From: JAHCHG01 sp038246645
Lineage (GTDB): Bacteria; Acidobacteriota; Blastocatellia; Pyrinomonadales; Pyrinomonadaceae
DNA: 7,217 nucleotides
Reading direction: 5' to 3'
Assembly: GCA_038246645.1 (NCBI GenBank)
Contig: JBBRVS010000249.1
Coordinates: forward strand, 1-7,217
In this document: positions 6,283 to 7,217 of the stretch, in pieces
Position numbering within the stretch: the first letter of the stretch is position 1
How the letters are laid out: each line of letters begins with the position of its first letter
The notes under the pieces: generated by a model
The model's database searches: none
What the model was told of the DNA's origin: nothing
The model's input: the letters and a program-made list of their open reading frames with translations, nothing else
Translations under genes and position numbers: made by a program

Positions 6283-6990
6283 GGCTTTTTTCTTGTGGGC
6301 GGTATAGACGGAATTTACAGATGTCGAATTTGTGTAAGGATTCGAAAATTCGATATTATATGCCCTCGCCGCGCCGAATACTGATTCTAAATGTTTTGTA
6401 AAATTTTTATCAAACGGATCATTTGACCAGAGTGCAAACGCGCCGCCCGTCTTTATTTGCCGGCAGAACGATTCGAGTCCTTCCGCGCCGTAAAAGGATT
6501 TGTTATTTTGATCGAGAAAATGCGTGGGCGTGTGATCTATGTCGAGCAGAATCGCATCAAATTTTCTTTTCTTTGCAAAAATATCAAAACCCGTCCGCGC
6601 CAGCTCGAAAAAATCGCCTTGCCGCATCTCGCAACGTTTATCTTCCGATAAAATCGCGCCCATCGGGACGAGCATTTTTTGATGCCAGTCAATAACTTCC
6701 TGAAACAGATCAATGACCAGAAGCGATCGGACGTTTTTATTTTCCAGTGCCGCCGCCGCCGTATAACCCAAACCGAGACCGCCGACCAGGACATCGAGTT
6801 CGCCTCTCAGCCCGGCTAAGCCGAGACGTGACAGCTCCCGTTCGCCTTCGGTAAAAAGGCTCGACATCAAAAACTCATCGCCGAGTTTAACTTCGAAAAC
6901 CTCCGTGTTTTGCAGAAGAGTTTCCGTTCGGCGGCGAAGGATGAGTTCACCCAGAGGCGTTTTGTGATAGGCGAGTTCTTCGATTTTCAT
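6280..6990 (-). CDS. Spermidine-synthase-like Rossmann-fold protein
   Basis: The 236-aa product has a short N-terminal beta-region (residues 1-50, with TPLGELILRRR) and then a class I methyltransferase-type Rossmann fold: glycine loop VLVGGLGLGYTA (67-78), acidic end of strand 2 in VIDLFQEVIDWH (Asp94), GDFF (125-128) and DAILLDIDHTP (145-155). This order matches the spermidine synthase superfamily, which binds decarboxylated S-adenosylmethionine or a relative. The protein is shorter than classical SpeE (about 280-300 aa), lacks the GGGDG form of the loop, and has no YHE motif in the putrescine-binding region. The aminopropyl-transfer role is therefore unproven, and a methyltransferase-like role is equally possible. 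No Shine-Dalgarno is visible; a run of A on the coding strand precedes the ATG. A small hydrophilic tail (HKKKA) ends exactly at the MITE-like element's target duplication. It is likely soluble and cytoplasmic. Confidence 0.75.
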   Translation of the reverse strand: MKIEELAYHKTPLGELILRRRTETLLQNTEVFEVKLGDEFLMSSLFTEGERELSRLGLAGLRGELDVLVGGLGLGYTAAAALENKNVRSLLVIDLFQEVIDWHQKMLVPMGAILSEDKRCEMRQGDFFELARTGFDIFAKKRKFDAILLDIDHTPTHFLDQNNKSFYGAEGLESFCRQIKTGGAFALWSNDPFDKNFTKHLESVFGAARAYNIEFSNPYTNSTSVNSVYTAHKKKA

Positions 6991-7020
6991 TTTTTTTTTC
7001 GGCTAAATCTTGCCTTTTTT

Positions 7021-7026
7021 ATTATA
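7021..7026 (-). promoter_or_regulatory. -10 box upstream of the spermidine-synthase-like gene
   Basis: On the minus strand this is a perfect TATAAT, 30 bp upstream of the start codon. Transcription would begin near 7014 and leave a leader of about 24 nt. The -35 position is AT-rich with no good hexamer. It lies in the 52-bp gap after the upstream gene, suggesting that the downstream gene can be transcribed on its own. Confidence 0.4.
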
Positions 7027-7042
7027 TTACAATTTGGCGGAA

Positions 7043-7216
7043 TTAAATTTTTGCACTCCGTTTTCTGCCGGGTATAGTTGATGAAAAAGTAATTTTCTCA
7101 ATCGTTTCGCGGGTCGGTCCGCTGCCGCCATAGATTTTCGTAACCCCTGTGGTTTGTGCGACGGCAGTAAAAAAATTGTCAACCGTCGTTTCGCGTAGCC
7201 GTCCGCCCTCGACGAA
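7043..7216 (-). CDS. C-terminal fragment of an unrecognised protein (5' end beyond right edge)
   Basis: This frame is open from the window edge for 57 codons to a TAA at 7043-7045. The peptide begins FVEGGRLRETTVDNFF and ends GRKRSAKI, with a basic tail. Its composition looks protein-like, but I do not recognise the family. It runs in the same direction as the next gene, 52 bp upstream of it. A second minus-strand frame is also open here but has a far more basic, less natural composition, so this frame is preferred. Without the missing 5' part the call stays tentative. Confidence 0.45.
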   Translation of the reverse strand, partial: FVEGGRLRETTVDNFFTAVAQTTGVTKIYGGSGPTRETIEKITFSSTIPGRKRSAKI

Positions 7217-7217
7217 A

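Overview
The window looks like a chromosomal segment of a moderate-GC, Gram-negative, respiring bacterium. The best guess is Acidobacteriota, perhaps a Blastocatellia-like lineage. This rests on the style of the outer-membrane barrel (a TPTPTP linker after the signal peptide and strand motifs resembling acidobacterial barrels paired with decaheme cytochromes) and on the multidomain soluble hybrid kinase. It is inference from recalled family resemblance, not a search.

Layout. (1) Positions 1-2621, minus strand: a two-gene operon, transcribed right to left. It encodes a decaheme c-type cytochrome of the MtrA/DmsE family (ten CxxCH motifs in 342 aa), then after 23 bp an outer-membrane beta-barrel of the MtrB/PioB type that runs off the left edge. 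Together they look like a porin-cytochrome conduit carrying electrons across the outer membrane. (2) Positions 2622-3048: a divergent, AT-rich control region holding a textbook CRP-type site (TGTGA-N6-TCACA) on the cytochrome side, and a 12-bp palindrome, an FNR-like box and a small hairpin with a T-run on the kinase side. (3) Positions 3049-6030, plus strand: a 993-aa soluble hybrid histidine kinase, REC-PAS-PAS-GAF-HisKA-HATPase-REC. (4) Positions 6031-6279: a short convergent intergenic region containing a probable 205-bp MITE-like element with about 20-bp terminal inverted repeats and a 7-bp target duplication that includes the stop codon of the next gene. (5) Positions 6280-6990, minus strand: a spermidine-synthase-fold protein of unproven activity, preceded by a good -10 box. 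(6) Positions 7043-7216, minus strand: the last 57 codons of an unrecognised gene.

How the parts may work together. The cytochrome and barrel are probably co-expressed as an extracellular electron-transfer module, and the CRP-like site suggests control by a CRP/FNR-family regulator. The divergent kinase may sense a cytoplasmic cue and share the control region, but it carries no DNA-binding domain and no separate response regulator lies in the window, so a functional link is only positional. The spermidine-synthase-like gene and the partial gene look unrelated to the electron-transfer module.
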